Assembly: GCF_037081775.1 (NCBI RefSeq) | Contig: NZ_JBAMHQ010000001.1 | Coordinates: forward strand, 868,001-932,000 | Direction: 5' to 3' | DNA from: Haladaptatus sp. ZSTT2 | GTDB taxonomy: Archaea > Halobacteriota > Halobacteria > Halobacteriales > Halococcaceae | Length of the DNA: 64,000 nt | Part shown: positions 25,184-34,438 of the stretch, piece after piece | How positions within the stretch are numbered: the first letter of the stretch is position 1 | Layout of the letters: every line of letters starts with the position of its first letter | Position numbers and translations under genes: made by a program | The notes under the pieces: model-generated | The model's input: the letters and a program-made list of their open reading frames with translations, nothing else | Told to the model about the DNA's origin: nothing | The model's database searches: none

Positions 25184-25833
25184 AGCGTTTTCAGCACGTC
25201 TGGGAGCCGAGCGACCAGTTCATCTCGTGTGAGCACCGCGTCTGCGAGGGGAGAGGGGTCGTCGTCGGGGCCGATGACGTGGATCGCGTGCATGTTCATG
25301 TCCGTTGCCCCCCGGATGTCGAGGTCTGCGTGGTCACCGATGTAGACCGACTCTTCTGGTACCGTATCGAGTTCTGCGAGCAGCGACCTGAAGGCGCGGT
25401 GGTCGGGTTTCCCCGCCGGGAGCGAGCCGCTGATGAGGACGGTGTCGAAGAGGTCTTGCCAGCCGAGGCGTTCGAGTTTCGCCTGCTGGGCTTCGATGGG
25501 GCCGTCGGTGAGCAAACCGACGCGATACTCGTTGCGGAGGTCGGTGACGAGTTGTGCTGCCCCCTCTAAGGCGATGAGCGAATTGTTGATGGCGTGTTGA
25601 TACGCGTCAGAGAGTTCTGCAGGTGAGACGGGCGTTTCGTGGTCTTCGAGGAGGTCTTTGAAGATGGGTTCGCGCGTCTCGTTCGAGAGGTTGCGGCGGT
25701 GGGCGTCGAGGTAGGCCTGCCGGTCAAACAGTGGGGCATCGACGGCCTTTGAGGCCTCATGCAACAGCGTTTGACGGTCGCGTTCTGGGACGACGAGTGT
25801 ATAGTCGAGGTCAAACCCGACCGCTCGTATCAT
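25180..25833 (-). CDS. HAD-superfamily hydrolase
   Basis: 217 residues. Motif I is GFDLDYTLV (nucleophile Asp, general-acid Asp). Motif II is in LLTDG. Motif III Lys is in AGKPDHRAF and motif IV is the acidic pair in YIGDHADLDIRGA. The cap is the helical C1 type between motifs I and II. Such proteins are mostly small-molecule phosphatases; the substrate is not evident. The start is the ATG at 25833, with no upstream partner; pyrF runs the other way. Confidence 0.88.
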   Translation of the reverse strand: MIRAVGFDLDYTLVVPERDRQTLLHEASKAVDAPLFDRQAYLDAHRRNLSNETREPIFKDLLEDHETPVSPAELSDAYQHAINNSLIALEGAAQLVTDLRNEYRVGLLTDGPIEAQQAKLERLGWQDLFDTVLISGSLPAGKPDHRAFRSLLAELDTVPEESVYIGDHADLDIRGATDMNMHAIHVIGPDDDPSPLADAVLTRDELVARLPDVLKTL

Positions 25834-25971
25834 GGTAGCTACAATGGGAGCCAGCTAATTGAATCTGCCGTGCACAGGCGCGAAATACCGACAGACGTGA
25901 CGGTCTGGCGACCTGATTTTGGAGCGACCACATCCGACAGAATAGTTAGGATACCCCAGAGAGTGACAGGT

Positions 25972-26772
25972 ATGCCAGCAGCGTTCTTCGACTGGGTTGC
26001 CCGCAATATCGAACGGAAAGAGAGCGTCGTCTGTGTCGGCCTCGACGCCGACGAAGACCGCATTCCCGCACACTTACAGGAGTACGACCTGCCGCGCTGG
26101 GCGTTCAACCGCCGCATCATCGACGCCACCCACGAACACGCCGTCGCGTACAAACCAAACGCCGCCTTCTACGAAGACCGCGACGGGTGGCTCGCGCTCA
26201 GAGAAACCATCGCGTACGCACACGGGAAAGACGTGCCCGTCATCTTAGACGCCAAACGCGGCGACATCGGCAACACGGCGCGCAAGTACGCGAAGCTCCT
26301 CGACGACGCAGACGCCATCACGGTGAATCCGTACATGGGCCGCGACACGCTCGAACCGTTCCTCTCACAGGAAGAAAAAGGCGTGTTCGTCCTCTGTCGC
26401 ACATCGAATCCGGGCGGTGCAGACCTCCAAGACCTCACGCTCGAATCCGGCGAGAAGCTGTACGAACGGGTGGCCGCGCTCGCGGACCTCTGGAACGGTA
26501 ACGGCAACGTCGGTCTCGTAGTGGGCGCGACGACGACCGAAGAACTCGAAACCGTCCGCGAACAGGTGCCAGACGTTCCGTTTTTGGTTCCGGGCGTCGG
26601 CGCACAGGGCGGCGACGCGGAGGCTGCAGTCGAGTTCGGCCTCGCAAACGGTGTTGGGCTCGTCAACTCCTCGCGGGGCATCATCTTCGCGGGCGAAGGC
26701 GAGCAGTTCGACAAGGCCGCAGGTGAGGCGGCAAAGCGGCTGAAAAAGCGGCTGAACCAGTACCGCGACTAG
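25972..26772 (+). CDS. pyrF: Orotidine 5'-phosphate decarboxylase (type 2)
   Basis: Converts OMP to UMP, the last step of pyrimidine synthesis. 266 residues from ATG 25972. The catalytic Lys-Asp tetrad is seen in VILDAKRGDIGNTARKYA. VCVGLDAD and VPGVGAQGGD form the substrate and phosphate ends of the barrel. The length and motif place it in the longer group-2 PyrF class. The 71 codons open upstream overlap the HAD promoter and are rejected. It shares a CTAG stop overlap with the convergent zinc-finger gene. Confidence 0.95.
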   Translation: MPAAFFDWVARNIERKESVVCVGLDADEDRIPAHLQEYDLPRWAFNRRIIDATHEHAVAYKPNAAFYEDRDGWLALRETIAYAHGKDVPVILDAKRGDIGNTARKYAKLLDDADAITVNPYMGRDTLEPFLSQEEKGVFVLCRTSNPGGADLQDLTLESGEKLYERVAALADLWNGNGNVGLVVGATTTEELETVREQVPDVPFLVPGVGAQGGDAEAAVEFGLANGVGLVNSSRGIIFAGEGEQFDKAAGEAAKRLKKRLNQYRD

Positions 26773-26978
26773 CTGCGGAAGGTATCGACGCCATCGGGGA
26801 ACTCGTCGCGGTCTGGGGTCGGTGGTTTCTCTGTTGTCCCGCGAACTTCGGTGGCGCACTCCGTACAGTATCCTAACTCCTTGTCGTAGTGTGTGGCACA
26901 GACAAGCTTCCCACAGCGGTCACAGTCGTCTGTAATCTCGCGGGTCCCACAGATTTGGCAGGTGCCGGAGACGGACAT
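26769..26978 (-). CDS. Small double zinc-finger protein
   Basis: A 69-residue protein with paired metal sites: CQICG, CDRC, CATH, and CTEC, a cross-brace of Cys and His seen in HIT-type or B-box-like fingers. The last third is disordered and Pro/Asp-rich. It could bind nucleic acid or protein; nothing more can be said. The stop codons of this gene and pyrF overlap in CTAG. Confidence 0.75.
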   Translation of the reverse strand: MSVSGTCQICGTREITDDCDRCGKLVCATHYDKELGYCTECATEVRGTTEKPPTPDRDEFPDGVDTFRS

Positions 26979-27054
26979 GTGTCACCGTAGCACAGGAACC
27001 CACTTGAGGGTGCTGGGCGAGAAGTTTAGGGTCGTGTGGGTCAAAGCCACACGC

Positions 27055-27537
27055 GTGAACCAGTCGCGGCTCCTCCTCTCGCTGACCGCCGTGTTCGCGG
27101 GCATGACAGTGCTGTTTCTCGTCTTGAGTTTCGTCTTCACGCCCGCGATGCTCGTGGCGACGGCGCTGTTCGGCGCGACGACGTACGCTCTCTGGTTTCA
27201 TGCGACGGGAAAGCTCCAACAGCAAGTGTATCGACAGGCACGCACCGCGCGCAGCCCACCACGGCAAGAACGCGGTGGGTTCGGCGCGGGACCGCGCCAG
27301 CAGTGGCGGGGGCCGCGCCAAGAACGACGCCAACGGCAGGTTCGGCAGCCGTCTCGGCCCAATCAGTCGGTGACGGAGGCCTACCAGATACTCGGTCTCA
27401 ACCCCGGTGCGGACGCAGACGCGGTCAGGAAAGCGTATCGGAAACGTGTCAAAGAGACACATCCTGACACCGAACGCGGAAGTGAAGAAGCGTTCAAACG
27501 CGTGACGGAAGCTTATGAACGTCTCTCTAACCGGTGA
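27055..27537 (+). CDS. Membrane-anchored J-domain protein
   Basis: 160 residues from GTG 27055, 27 bases after the TATA-like TTTAGG, so probably leaderless. Two hydrophobic helices (about residues 5-25 and 27-45) lead into a basic Arg/Gln/Pro-rich linker, then a C-terminal J domain: AYQILGLNPGADADAVRKAYRKRVKETHPDTERG, with the HPD motif that stimulates Hsp70. No DnaK or GrpE is near. It may recruit Hsp70 to the membrane. The longer frame upstream is not convincing. Confidence 0.8.
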   Translation: MNQSRLLLSLTAVFAGMTVLFLVLSFVFTPAMLVATALFGATTYALWFHATGKLQQQVYRQARTARSPPRQERGGFGAGPRQQWRGPRQERRQRQVRQPSRPNQSVTEAYQILGLNPGADADAVRKAYRKRVKETHPDTERGSEEAFKRVTEAYERLSNR

Positions 27538-27624
27538 AATTAAAAACAATCCGTCATTACCAATTAATATGTATAAGTTTTGGAGAATGAGTAGTTATTT
27601 AGTAACTGCAGTTGAGTGACAATT

Positions 27625-28995
27625 ATGGCATCTCGACGAAATTTTCTGAAAGCGAGCGGGGCGACATTCGCACTTGCGTCTCTCGGTTCTCTTGCTGGTT
27701 GTACGCAACTTGAAACCATCACTGGCCCGAGCGCACCGGCGTATTCGAGCTGGCTGTACGACCCGGAAACGGTGCTCAACGTGGACAACCACCTCTTTGC
27801 ATCGGTTAACATCCAGAGCTACTACGAGCACGAAGACCAACTGCCAGAAGAGCTGTTCGACTCGCTCGACCAACTCGACGAAGAGATTGATTCCGTCGAG
27901 TTAGACGAACTCCAACACATGACGATGCTCGCCTACGGTGAGACCGACTTCAGCCGTGCTGGGATGTCGTGGGTCGTCTCAGGGTCGTTCGACAGCAAGG
28001 AGATTAGCGAAGAAATCGAGAACGAACTCGAAAAGAGCCAGAGCGGCGAGGACGTGGAGAAAGGCGAGTACGAGGGGTACACGCTCTACAGCATCGAACA
28101 ACCCTACGGCTACAGCATGTCGGGTGAATCTGACTCCACGATGTCCATGACCTTCGCCATCGGGGACGAAAACGCGCTACTTGGCATGGTCGTGGACGCA
28201 GACGCGAGAGCGAAAGCGGCCGTCGAACAGATGATTGAGTCTGATGCGGGCACCGTCGAACGCTACTACGACACCAACGAAAATGCGAAGACGATGATGC
28301 AGGAACTCGGGGACGCCACGGTGGCGATGGGCCTGAACCTCGAAGTCAGCATTCTGAAAGACTGGGTGCCAGACGAGGAGACCGAGATAAAAGCCGTCCT
28401 CGACGACTTGGAGGCGATGGGCATGGGCGCGACCATTAACGGAGAGACGACGGAGAACAAAATCATCCTCGTCTACGAGGACGAAGACGCCGCGAGCGCG
28501 GAGAACGTCGAAGCGCTCATCGAGCGCCTCAAAGAGGAATCCGAGGAGTTCGAAGAGAACACCACAGAGATTACCGTGAGCGCGGACGGGCGCGCCGTCG
28601 TCGTCACCTCTGAAGTCGATACCGACGAACTCTGGAATGGCTATCAAGAGAGCAACGGTGGCTTGATGGGAACCGGAAGCTCGAGCACCAGTTTCTCCAG
28701 TGACGCAAGCGCCGAAGCACCGCAGGTGTCGCTCACCTTCGAGCAGAACACCGACGGCACGGCCACCATCACTCACTCAGGCGGCGACCACGTCACCGAC
28801 ACGCTCTACATCGAGTACGTAGACGACGAGGGCTACGACCAGTTCGAATTCTGGGTGCCAGAAGGCGGCGCAATCACCGCGGGCGACTCCTACACGACGA
28901 CGTACGCCCTGAGTGCGGACACCCGACTCTCCGTGCTCTGGACCGGGCCAAACGGCAGCAGCTTCGAGACGCTCGGCGCCTTCAGCGCGTACTAA
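27625..28995 (+). CDS. Tat-exported lipoprotein, unknown function
   Basis: 456 residues. The signal ASRRNFLKASGATFALASLGSLAGC joins a Tat twin-Arg and a lipobox. The mature protein is very acidic, with repeated short helices (KSQSGEDVEKGEY; IERLKEESEEFEEN) and a C-terminal beta-rich domain (about 360-456) resembling a secreted immunoglobulin-like module: ITHSGGDHVTDTLYIEYVD. A TTATTTAGT about 28 bases before the ATG suits a leaderless start. Conserved haloarchaeal surface protein is the most I can say. Confidence 0.75.
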   Translation: MASRRNFLKASGATFALASLGSLAGCTQLETITGPSAPAYSSWLYDPETVLNVDNHLFASVNIQSYYEHEDQLPEELFDSLDQLDEEIDSVELDELQHMTMLAYGETDFSRAGMSWVVSGSFDSKEISEEIENELEKSQSGEDVEKGEYEGYTLYSIEQPYGYSMSGESDSTMSMTFAIGDENALLGMVVDADARAKAAVEQMIESDAGTVERYYDTNENAKTMMQELGDATVAMGLNLEVSILKDWVPDEETEIKAVLDDLEAMGMGATINGETTENKIILVYEDEDAASAENVEALIERLKEESEEFEENTTEITVSADGRAVVVTSEVDTDELWNGYQESNGGLMGTGSSSTSFSSDASAEAPQVSLTFEQNTDGTATITHSGGDHVTDTLYIEYVDDEGYDQFEFWVPEGGAITAGDSYTTTYALSADTRLSVLWTGPNGSSFETLGAFSAY

Positions 28996-29052
28996 CCCGG
29001 TCACAGTTTTTCAAAGCGGAACGCAATAAGTCCCGGAGCACGGATACGACGT

Positions 29053-29721
29053 ATGGTTCCGCCGCTCGTCCTCGACATCGACGGCACGTTGAGTCGCGCA
29101 GACCGTTCTCTCGATGAACGGGTGTTTCCCGTCATTCGCAACTGGGACGCTCCCGTCGTTATCGCCACCGGAAAGGCCCTTCCCTACCCGGTTGGTCTCT
29201 GTGATTTCATCGGCATCCCGATTCGCGTCATCGCAGAAAACGGCGGCGTCGTTACCGTAGACGACCATGTAGACTACCTCGGTGACCGTGCAGGCGCACA
29301 GGCGGTGGCGGACGAGTACGTCGAAGCGGGTTACGACCTTGGCTGGGGTGAGGCTGACTTCGTGAACCGCTGGCGCGAGACGGAAGTCGCGGTGTCGCTC
29401 GACTCTCCGAAAGAACCGCTCTACGAAATTGCCGAACGCCACGGCCTCGAAGTGGTTGACACGGGCTTTGCCTACCACGTCAAAGACACGGCCATGAGCA
29501 AGGGCAAGGCGCTCACAGTCGCCGCGAATCACCTCGATATCTCACCCGAATCGTTCGTCGCCCTCGGTGACTCAGAGAACGACGTGTCCACGTTTTCGGT
29601 CGTCGGGCGGTCGTTTGCAATGGCGAACGCGGACGAAAAAGCGAAGCAGGCGGCCGATTCCGTGACTGAGAGGTCGTACGGCGACGGCTTCTTAGAGGCG
29701 ATAGACCAGATTACTGGGTAG
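29053..29721 (+). CDS. Phosphoglycolate phosphatase (archaeal type)
   Basis: 222 residues, HAD superfamily with a C2-type cap. Motif I PLVLDIDGTLSR, motif II VVIATGKALPY, motif III KDTAMSKGKAL and motif IV ALGDSENDVSTF are in order, matching archaeal phosphoglycolate phosphatase, which clears 2-phosphoglycolate. Sugar-phosphate phosphatases of the same subgroup are the alternative. The start, MVPPLVLDIDG, follows a purine-rich GGAGCACGG. Transcribed alone. Confidence 0.85.
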   Translation: MVPPLVLDIDGTLSRADRSLDERVFPVIRNWDAPVVIATGKALPYPVGLCDFIGIPIRVIAENGGVVTVDDHVDYLGDRAGAQAVADEYVEAGYDLGWGEADFVNRWRETEVAVSLDSPKEPLYEIAERHGLEVVDTGFAYHVKDTAMSKGKALTVAANHLDISPESFVALGDSENDVSTFSVVGRSFAMANADEKAKQAADSVTERSYGDGFLEAIDQITG

Positions 29722-29787
29722 CGGTTTGCGTGTCAATTGATAACACACCTGACAACACTTTTCTTCGGTGGTGAACTATGAAGAACC

Positions 29788-31383
29788 ATGAGCCCCGACC
29801 GGGCTATCCTCGAGAAAGCGCTCCAACGCGGCGAACAAGAGGATGGCAACGTCGAGTTCAAAGAACGGCTCAGCAAGGACCTGCATCTGGCAGGTGGCCG
29901 GCTCGAAAGCCTCGCGGCGCAACTGCGCCACCGCGTTCTCTCCGGAGACGGCGAGGCACTGTACGTCGTTGGTGTCACCGACGACGGCGGGCTGGCGGGC
30001 CTCGAACCCGACGCATTTGCGGAATCGATGGACGTCCTCTCATTTCTCGCAGACGAAGCCAATGCCCACATCGACGCGGTACAGACGTGGGGCATAAACG
30101 ACGGCATCGTCGGCGTCGCCACCATCAGAGAAGGCGGCGTCCTCGAAACCGACGACGAACACATCGTGGTTGGCACCGCGGGCCACGTAGACCACGGCAA
30201 GAGCACGCTCGTTGGCTCGCTCGTCACCGGGCAGGCAGACAACGGCGAAGGCGGGACGCGCACCTATCTCGACGTGCAACCCCACGAGGTCGAACGCGGC
30301 CTCTCGGCTGACCTTTCGTATGGGGTGTACGGCTTCACCGAGGAGGGGCCACTGCGCATGCACAACCCCTTCCGGAAAGAAGAGCGTGCCCACATCGTCG
30401 AGCAGGCAGACCGCCTCGTTTCGTTCGTCGATACCGTTGGTCACGAGCCGTGGCTACGGACGACGATTCGTGGGCTGGTTGGCCAGAAACTCGACTACGG
30501 CCTGCTCGTCGTCGCCGCAGACGACGGCCCGACCAAGACGACGAAAGAGCACCTCGGCGTGTTGCTCGCGATGGACCTGCCGACCATCGTCGCCATCACA
30601 AAAATCGATGCCGTCACCGAAGACCGCGTCGTGGCGGTCGAACACGAAATAGAGCGCATGCTTCGACTGGCCGGAAAGACGCCGCTCTCGATTGCCCGCC
30701 ACGGCGTCGATGCGGCAATCGACGAGATTAGCCCGCGGGTCATCCCCATCCTCCGGACGAGTTCGGTCACGATGGAGGGCCTCGACGTGCTCGACACCTT
30801 CTTCGAACGCCTTCCGAAAACCGCCTACGGTGAAGGCGACTTCTCGATGTACGTAGACCGCTCGTACAACGTCGTCGGGGTCGGCCCCGTCGCCTCGGGC
30901 ACCATCCGGTCTGGAACGGTCGATGCGGGCGACGAACTCCTACTCGGGCCGATGCAAGACGGCACCTTCCGCGAAGTCGAGGTGCGCTCTATCGAGATGC
31001 ACTACCATCGCGTCGACCACGCGAAGGCGGGGCGCATCGTCGGCATCGCACTCAAAGGCGTCAAAGAAGGTGACATCCAGCGCGGGATGGTGCTCGTGCG
31101 CCGCGACGCAGAACCCACCGCCGTCCGCGAGTTCGAAGCCGACGTGATGGTTCTCAATCACCCGACTCGCATCGGTAACGGCTACGAACCGGTCATTCAC
31201 TTAGAGACCATCAGTGAAACGGTGCGATTCACCCCGAACGAGGGGCAACTGCTCCCCGGCGACACCGGGCGCACCCGCGTCCGCTTCAAGTTCCGCCCCT
31301 ACCACGTCGAAGTCGGCCAGCGATTCGTCTTCCGTGAGGGGCGAAGCAAGGGCGTTGGCACGGTCACCGACGTTGTCGAATAG
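29788..31383 (+). CDS. GTPBP1-family translational GTPase
   Basis: 531 residues. An N-terminal acidic domain of about 125 residues precedes a translation-factor-type GTPase: P-loop GTAGHVDHGKSTL, G3 DTVGHE, G4 TKID. Beta-barrel domains 2 and 3 follow (GVGPVASGTIRSGTVDAGDEL; LPGDTGRTRVRFKFRP). This is the arrangement of GTPBP1/GTPBP2, EF1A-like proteins in eukaryotes and many archaea with roles linked to stalled ribosomes or RNA decay. No partner gene is adjacent. The stop is immediately followed by that of the convergent DUF488 gene. Confidence 0.9.
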   Translation: MSPDRAILEKALQRGEQEDGNVEFKERLSKDLHLAGGRLESLAAQLRHRVLSGDGEALYVVGVTDDGGLAGLEPDAFAESMDVLSFLADEANAHIDAVQTWGINDGIVGVATIREGGVLETDDEHIVVGTAGHVDHGKSTLVGSLVTGQADNGEGGTRTYLDVQPHEVERGLSADLSYGVYGFTEEGPLRMHNPFRKEERAHIVEQADRLVSFVDTVGHEPWLRTTIRGLVGQKLDYGLLVVAADDGPTKTTKEHLGVLLAMDLPTIVAITKIDAVTEDRVVAVEHEIERMLRLAGKTPLSIARHGVDAAIDEISPRVIPILRTSSVTMEGLDVLDTFFERLPKTAYGEGDFSMYVDRSYNVVGVGPVASGTIRSGTVDAGDELLLGPMQDGTFREVEVRSIEMHYHRVDHAKAGRIVGIALKGVKEGDIQRGMVLVRRDAEPTAVREFEADVMVLNHPTRIGNGYEPVIHLETISETVRFTPNEGQLLPGDTGRTRVRFKFRPYHVEVGQRFVFREGRSKGVGTVTDVVE

Positions 31384-31815
31384 TCACTGACTGGCGTCGA
31401 GTTCCTCTCGAAGAAGTGTCCGGTGACACCGCTTTTTTGCCGTGTTCTCGAAGCAGACGAGCGCGATGTTCTCACCCGATTCGAGCCGGGAGCGCAGCTC
31501 CTGCATCGCAGCAGATGGCTCGTCGGTCGTCAAGTACTCCCGGTAGCTTGACTCAAACCCACACGCCTCCCACGCGGCGTTGTGCGCTTCCTCGTCACAA
31601 AACCCCTGTAACTTCAACTCCTCCTGTCGTGTTTTGGTTTCAGAGAGGAGGTCTGTGGGTGGGCCGAGGGCAGCGACATTCTCATCGACTGCACCCGAGA
31701 ACCACCGAGTTGGCTTGCGGACGACGCCGACGAGCGTGGTTGACGCCGGTAACTCGACGAGGTCGTGTTGGATGGCGGCGAGGTACGTATCGGAAAGCGT
31801 TCCCTCGGTAGTCAT
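31384..31815 (-). CDS. DUF488-family protein
   Basis: 143 residues from ATG 31815 (an in-frame GTG lies five codons earlier). The pattern LVGVVRKPTRWFSGAV near the start and ALVCFENTAKKRCHRTLLRE near the end match DUF488, whose hallmark is the Cys and a CHR motif. Function is unknown; a rhodanese-like or nucleic-acid role has been guessed for the family. Adjacent to the end of the GTPase gene with no gap. Confidence 0.8.
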   Translation of the reverse strand: MTTEGTLSDTYLAAIQHDLVELPASTTLVGVVRKPTRWFSGAVDENVAALGPPTDLLSETKTRQEELKLQGFCDEEAHNAAWEACGFESSYREYLTTDEPSAAMQELRSRLESGENIALVCFENTAKKRCHRTLLREELDASQ

Positions 31816-31854
31816 GGGGTGACTTTTCACGGTGTGAAGCGAAAGGTTTGGTGC

Positions 31855-32268
31855 TTATTCCGTCCGCAGATACATCCCCTTCGACGCCGGGGCCGTGTGC
31901 TCAAAGCCCCACCGCTCGTAAAAGCCGTCTACGTCGGCCATGAGATTCACATAGGCGAGCGGCGGGGCCGTCTCCTCGATGTAGTCCATGAGCGCGTCCA
32001 TGATGCGCGTACCAAGGCCCTGTCCTTGAAACTCGGGGCGGACGGCCATGTCGCAGATGTGGTAGACCGAGCCATCATCACCGACGATGCGACCCATGCC
32101 AACGACTTCGTCTGTCTGGTCGTGAACCGCAAGGACGCCAAACACCGAATTCGGCAGACCCTGTTCGACGGCCTCCCGCGAGCGCGGAGCCATTCCGGCA
32201 GCCTCACGAAGGGAGAGAAACTGGGCTGCGGTCGGCACCTGGTTTTCAATAGATGTCGTCGCGGTCAT
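31855..32268 (-). CDS. GNAT N-acetyltransferase
   Basis: 137 residues. The acetyl-CoA loop is VRPEFQGQGLGTRIMDALM, with the R/Q-x-x-G-x-G/A pattern; VVGMGRIVGDDGSVYHICDMAV is the preceding beta sheet, and YERWGFEHTAP the usual end. Substrate unknown. The gene starts one base after the HAD gene stop, so the pair is co-transcribed with the HAD gene first. Confidence 0.9.
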   Translation of the reverse strand: MTATTSIENQVPTAAQFLSLREAAGMAPRSREAVEQGLPNSVFGVLAVHDQTDEVVGMGRIVGDDGSVYHICDMAVRPEFQGQGLGTRIMDALMDYIEETAPPLAYVNLMADVDGFYERWGFEHTAPASKGMYLRTE

Positions 32269-32269
32269 C

Positions 32270-32944
32270 TCAGGCCGACCACGGCTTGTCGAGGAGGTCG
32301 TGGAGCGTCTCGACGGTGTAGTCTGGCTGGTGTTTATCCGGAGTTGCGCCGGTGTGGTCTGGTACCCACACCGCGCCGATACCGGCGGCTTGTGCCCCCG
32401 GTACGTCTGCTTCGAGGGAATTGCCGACGTGCACCGCTTGGTCTGGCGCAGAATCGAGTGCGTCGAGTGCGATGTGGAAGGGGTCCGGTGCGGGTTTCGC
32501 CGGGCCGTCGTAGCCGGCGTGGACGACCACGTCGAAGTGGTCGCGGATGCCGAGACTGTCGAGTTTCGGCGTTTGCATCTCGGGGCTTCCGTTGGTCACG
32601 ATGCCGAGGTGATGGTCCGAAAGTGCCGCCAAGGCCTCTTTCGCACCGGGGAGGAATTTTACGTCGCCGTGGTCGCGCTCTGCAGCGAACGCTTCGGCGA
32701 CTGTTCTGCCCACGGACGCGTCGTAGCCGCCGTCGGTTGCAAGCGCGGCGAAACAGTTCGCGCGCAGTTCGTCGATGGTGTCCGCATCGGTGAACTCGTG
32801 AAAGCGCGCGAAGTAGTCGCGCACGGTGAAAAACGGCTCCACGCCGGTGACTTCGAACGAGTAGTCGAGGATGTCTGTGGCGGGGCGACGGTAGGTACAG
32901 AGGGTGTCGTCAATGTCGAAAAGAATCGTATCGACAGCGGTCAT
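32270..32944 (-). CDS. HAD-superfamily hydrolase
   Basis: 224 residues from ATG 32944 (seven extra codons upstream are not needed). Motif I ILFDIDDTLCTY, motif II GIVTNG, motif III Lys in GPAKPAPDPF, motif IV VGNSLEADVPGAQ. Helical C1 cap. It resembles haloacid-dehalogenase-like phosphatases; no substrate evident. It belongs to a run of minus-strand genes leading into the GNAT gene one base away. Confidence 0.87.
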   Translation of the reverse strand: MTAVDTILFDIDDTLCTYRRPATDILDYSFEVTGVEPFFTVRDYFARFHEFTDADTIDELRANCFAALATDGGYDASVGRTVAEAFAAERDHGDVKFLPGAKEALAALSDHHLGIVTNGSPEMQTPKLDSLGIRDHFDVVVHAGYDGPAKPAPDPFHIALDALDSAPDQAVHVGNSLEADVPGAQAAGIGAVWVPDHTGATPDKHQPDYTVETLHDLLDKPWSA

Positions 32945-32977
32945 TATCCGGGCAAACGCGCCCAACGGACAAAAGGC

Positions 32978-33463
32978 TCAGGCTCGGTAGCCGTCGTCAG
33001 TTCGGTCTGCGAGGTTCAACAGCACCGCCCACTCGAGCAGCCGATGGACGCGCTCTGTCCAGATGTCCTCCCACGTCTCGGGGTTGCGGTGGCGCTCCCA
33101 GTTCGGGACGTGGTCCTCGAAGCGCTCGAAAACCTCGGCTGACGTGAGCGGTTCGTCTGCGGCCTCGAGGAGGGTGAGGAGGTCGTCCGCGCCGAAGACG
33201 CGTTCGCGGAACGCGGCGGCGAGGTCTGCGGTATCGTACTCCTTTCGAATGCGCGAAAAGCCGGAGTCGCCCTCGGTTGCGAGGCCGAGCGCCTGCAGAA
33301 AGGTGAGCCACTCGCGGGCTTGGTCGCGGGCAGGCACGTTCGCCTTCGCCATCATCCGCGCACAGCAGTCGTCCACAGAGCCGGCGACGAGCGGGACGGC
33401 GCGGTGGGCTGTCTCGATGTACTCAAGCGACTCGGGCGGGGTGGGGACGACTTTGAACTTCAC
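32978..33463 (-). CDS. Conserved haloarchaeal protein, unknown function
   Basis: 161 residues, soluble, mostly helical, rich in Glu, Asp and Trp. Phrases such as VDDCCARMMAKANVPARDQAREWLTFLQALGLA and FERFEDHVPNWERHRNPETWEDIW suggest a helix-turn-helix-like N-terminal part and a conserved Trp-rich tail, but I recognise no family. It overlaps the mch stop by four bases, so it is probably translated with mch. Confidence 0.7.
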   Translation of the reverse strand: MKFKVVPTPPESLEYIETAHRAVPLVAGSVDDCCARMMAKANVPARDQAREWLTFLQALGLATEGDSGFSRIRKEYDTADLAAAFRERVFGADDLLTLLEAADEPLTSAEVFERFEDHVPNWERHRNPETWEDIWTERVHRLLEWAVLLNLADRTDDGYRA

Positions 33464-34392
33464 AGTTCGAAACTCTCCGCGAGCAGGTCTTCGTGGGTGT
33501 CACCGAACACGTGGGTTGGCCCGCCGACCACGTCGATGGTGACCTGTGCTGGGGCGAACAGCGTTTCTGGAATATCGTAGAACTCCCAGTCAACCGACTC
33601 GAAAATCTCGGCGAACGGCGTGCCGAAGTCGTCGGTCGCCGTCGAGACGACTTCGTCGAAGCGGTCGAACTCATCTTCGACCACGAGGTGTACCCGGCCG
33701 CCGTAGGCGAGCGCGTCGTTGGTGCGGGCGATGGCGGCTTCCTCGCTTCCCGCGACTGGCGCGACGGGCGCGCTTGCGCTCACCGAGAGCACCGAGAGTG
33801 GGTCGTAGCCGAGTTCCGAGAGTCGGAAGACGGCGAGTTCTGCGGCGCGGGCGGCGATGGTGACGCTGCCCGTGATGCTCGCCGTCGAGAAGGCGGGGAG
33901 GAAGACAGCGTTTGGCGACACGTCGGTCAGCTCTGCGACGTGTTCTGCGACGGCTTCGGTGGGAAGACTCTCCGATTCGACGGCGAGGGTGGCGAAGTCG
34001 AAGTCGTCTTTGTAGCCAACGCGGTCGAACTCAGACTCCTCTGCGACGAGCGCGCGTGCCGGGCCGCTGCCGAGGCCTTCGAAGTCATCGACAGTGAGTT
34101 CCCAGCCAGCTTTTTGCGAGCACAGCAGGGCGAATGCGGGGTGGTCGGTGGACAGTTCGACGTGGGGCATCGGCGCGCCAGCGACCTCATCTATGCGCGT
34201 CTGGATGGTGGCAAGCCCGGCTGTCTGGATTTCTGCGAGCAACAGTCCGGCCTCGATGCCGCCGAGCGCTTCGACGCCGAAGTCGAGGACGGTCGCTTCG
34301 TTGTCGAGGGCGAACGCCTCGATTGCGAGTTCGTCGGCGAAGTCGAGCGCTTCATCGACGAGTTCGAGCGTCATCCGGTTGAGACTCTCCAT
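33460..34392 (-). CDS. mch: Methenyltetrahydromethanopterin cyclohydrolase
   Basis: 310 residues. Interconverts formyl- and methenyl-tetrahydromethanopterin. The sequence matches Mch: LIKE motifs VEALGGIEAGLLLAEI, MPHVELSTDHPAFALLCSQKAGW, SGPARAL and NDALAYGGRVHLVV. Methanogens use it in methanogenesis; haloarchaea, which do not make methane, use it in one-carbon metabolism. ATG 34392 is preferred to the GTG two codons upstream. It overlaps the downstream hypothetical gene by four bases. Confidence 0.93.
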   Translation of the reverse strand: MESLNRMTLELVDEALDFADELAIEAFALDNEATVLDFGVEALGGIEAGLLLAEIQTAGLATIQTRIDEVAGAPMPHVELSTDHPAFALLCSQKAGWELTVDDFEGLGSGPARALVAEESEFDRVGYKDDFDFATLAVESESLPTEAVAEHVAELTDVSPNAVFLPAFSTASITGSVTIAARAAELAVFRLSELGYDPLSVLSVSASAPVAPVAGSEEAAIARTNDALAYGGRVHLVVEDEFDRFDEVVSTATDDFGTPFAEIFESVDWEFYDIPETLFAPAQVTIDVVGGPTHVFGDTHEDLLAESFEL

Positions 34393-34438
34393 GCCCACGA
34401 GTTACGGGCCGCCGGATAAACCGTTTTTCAGTTCGAGA

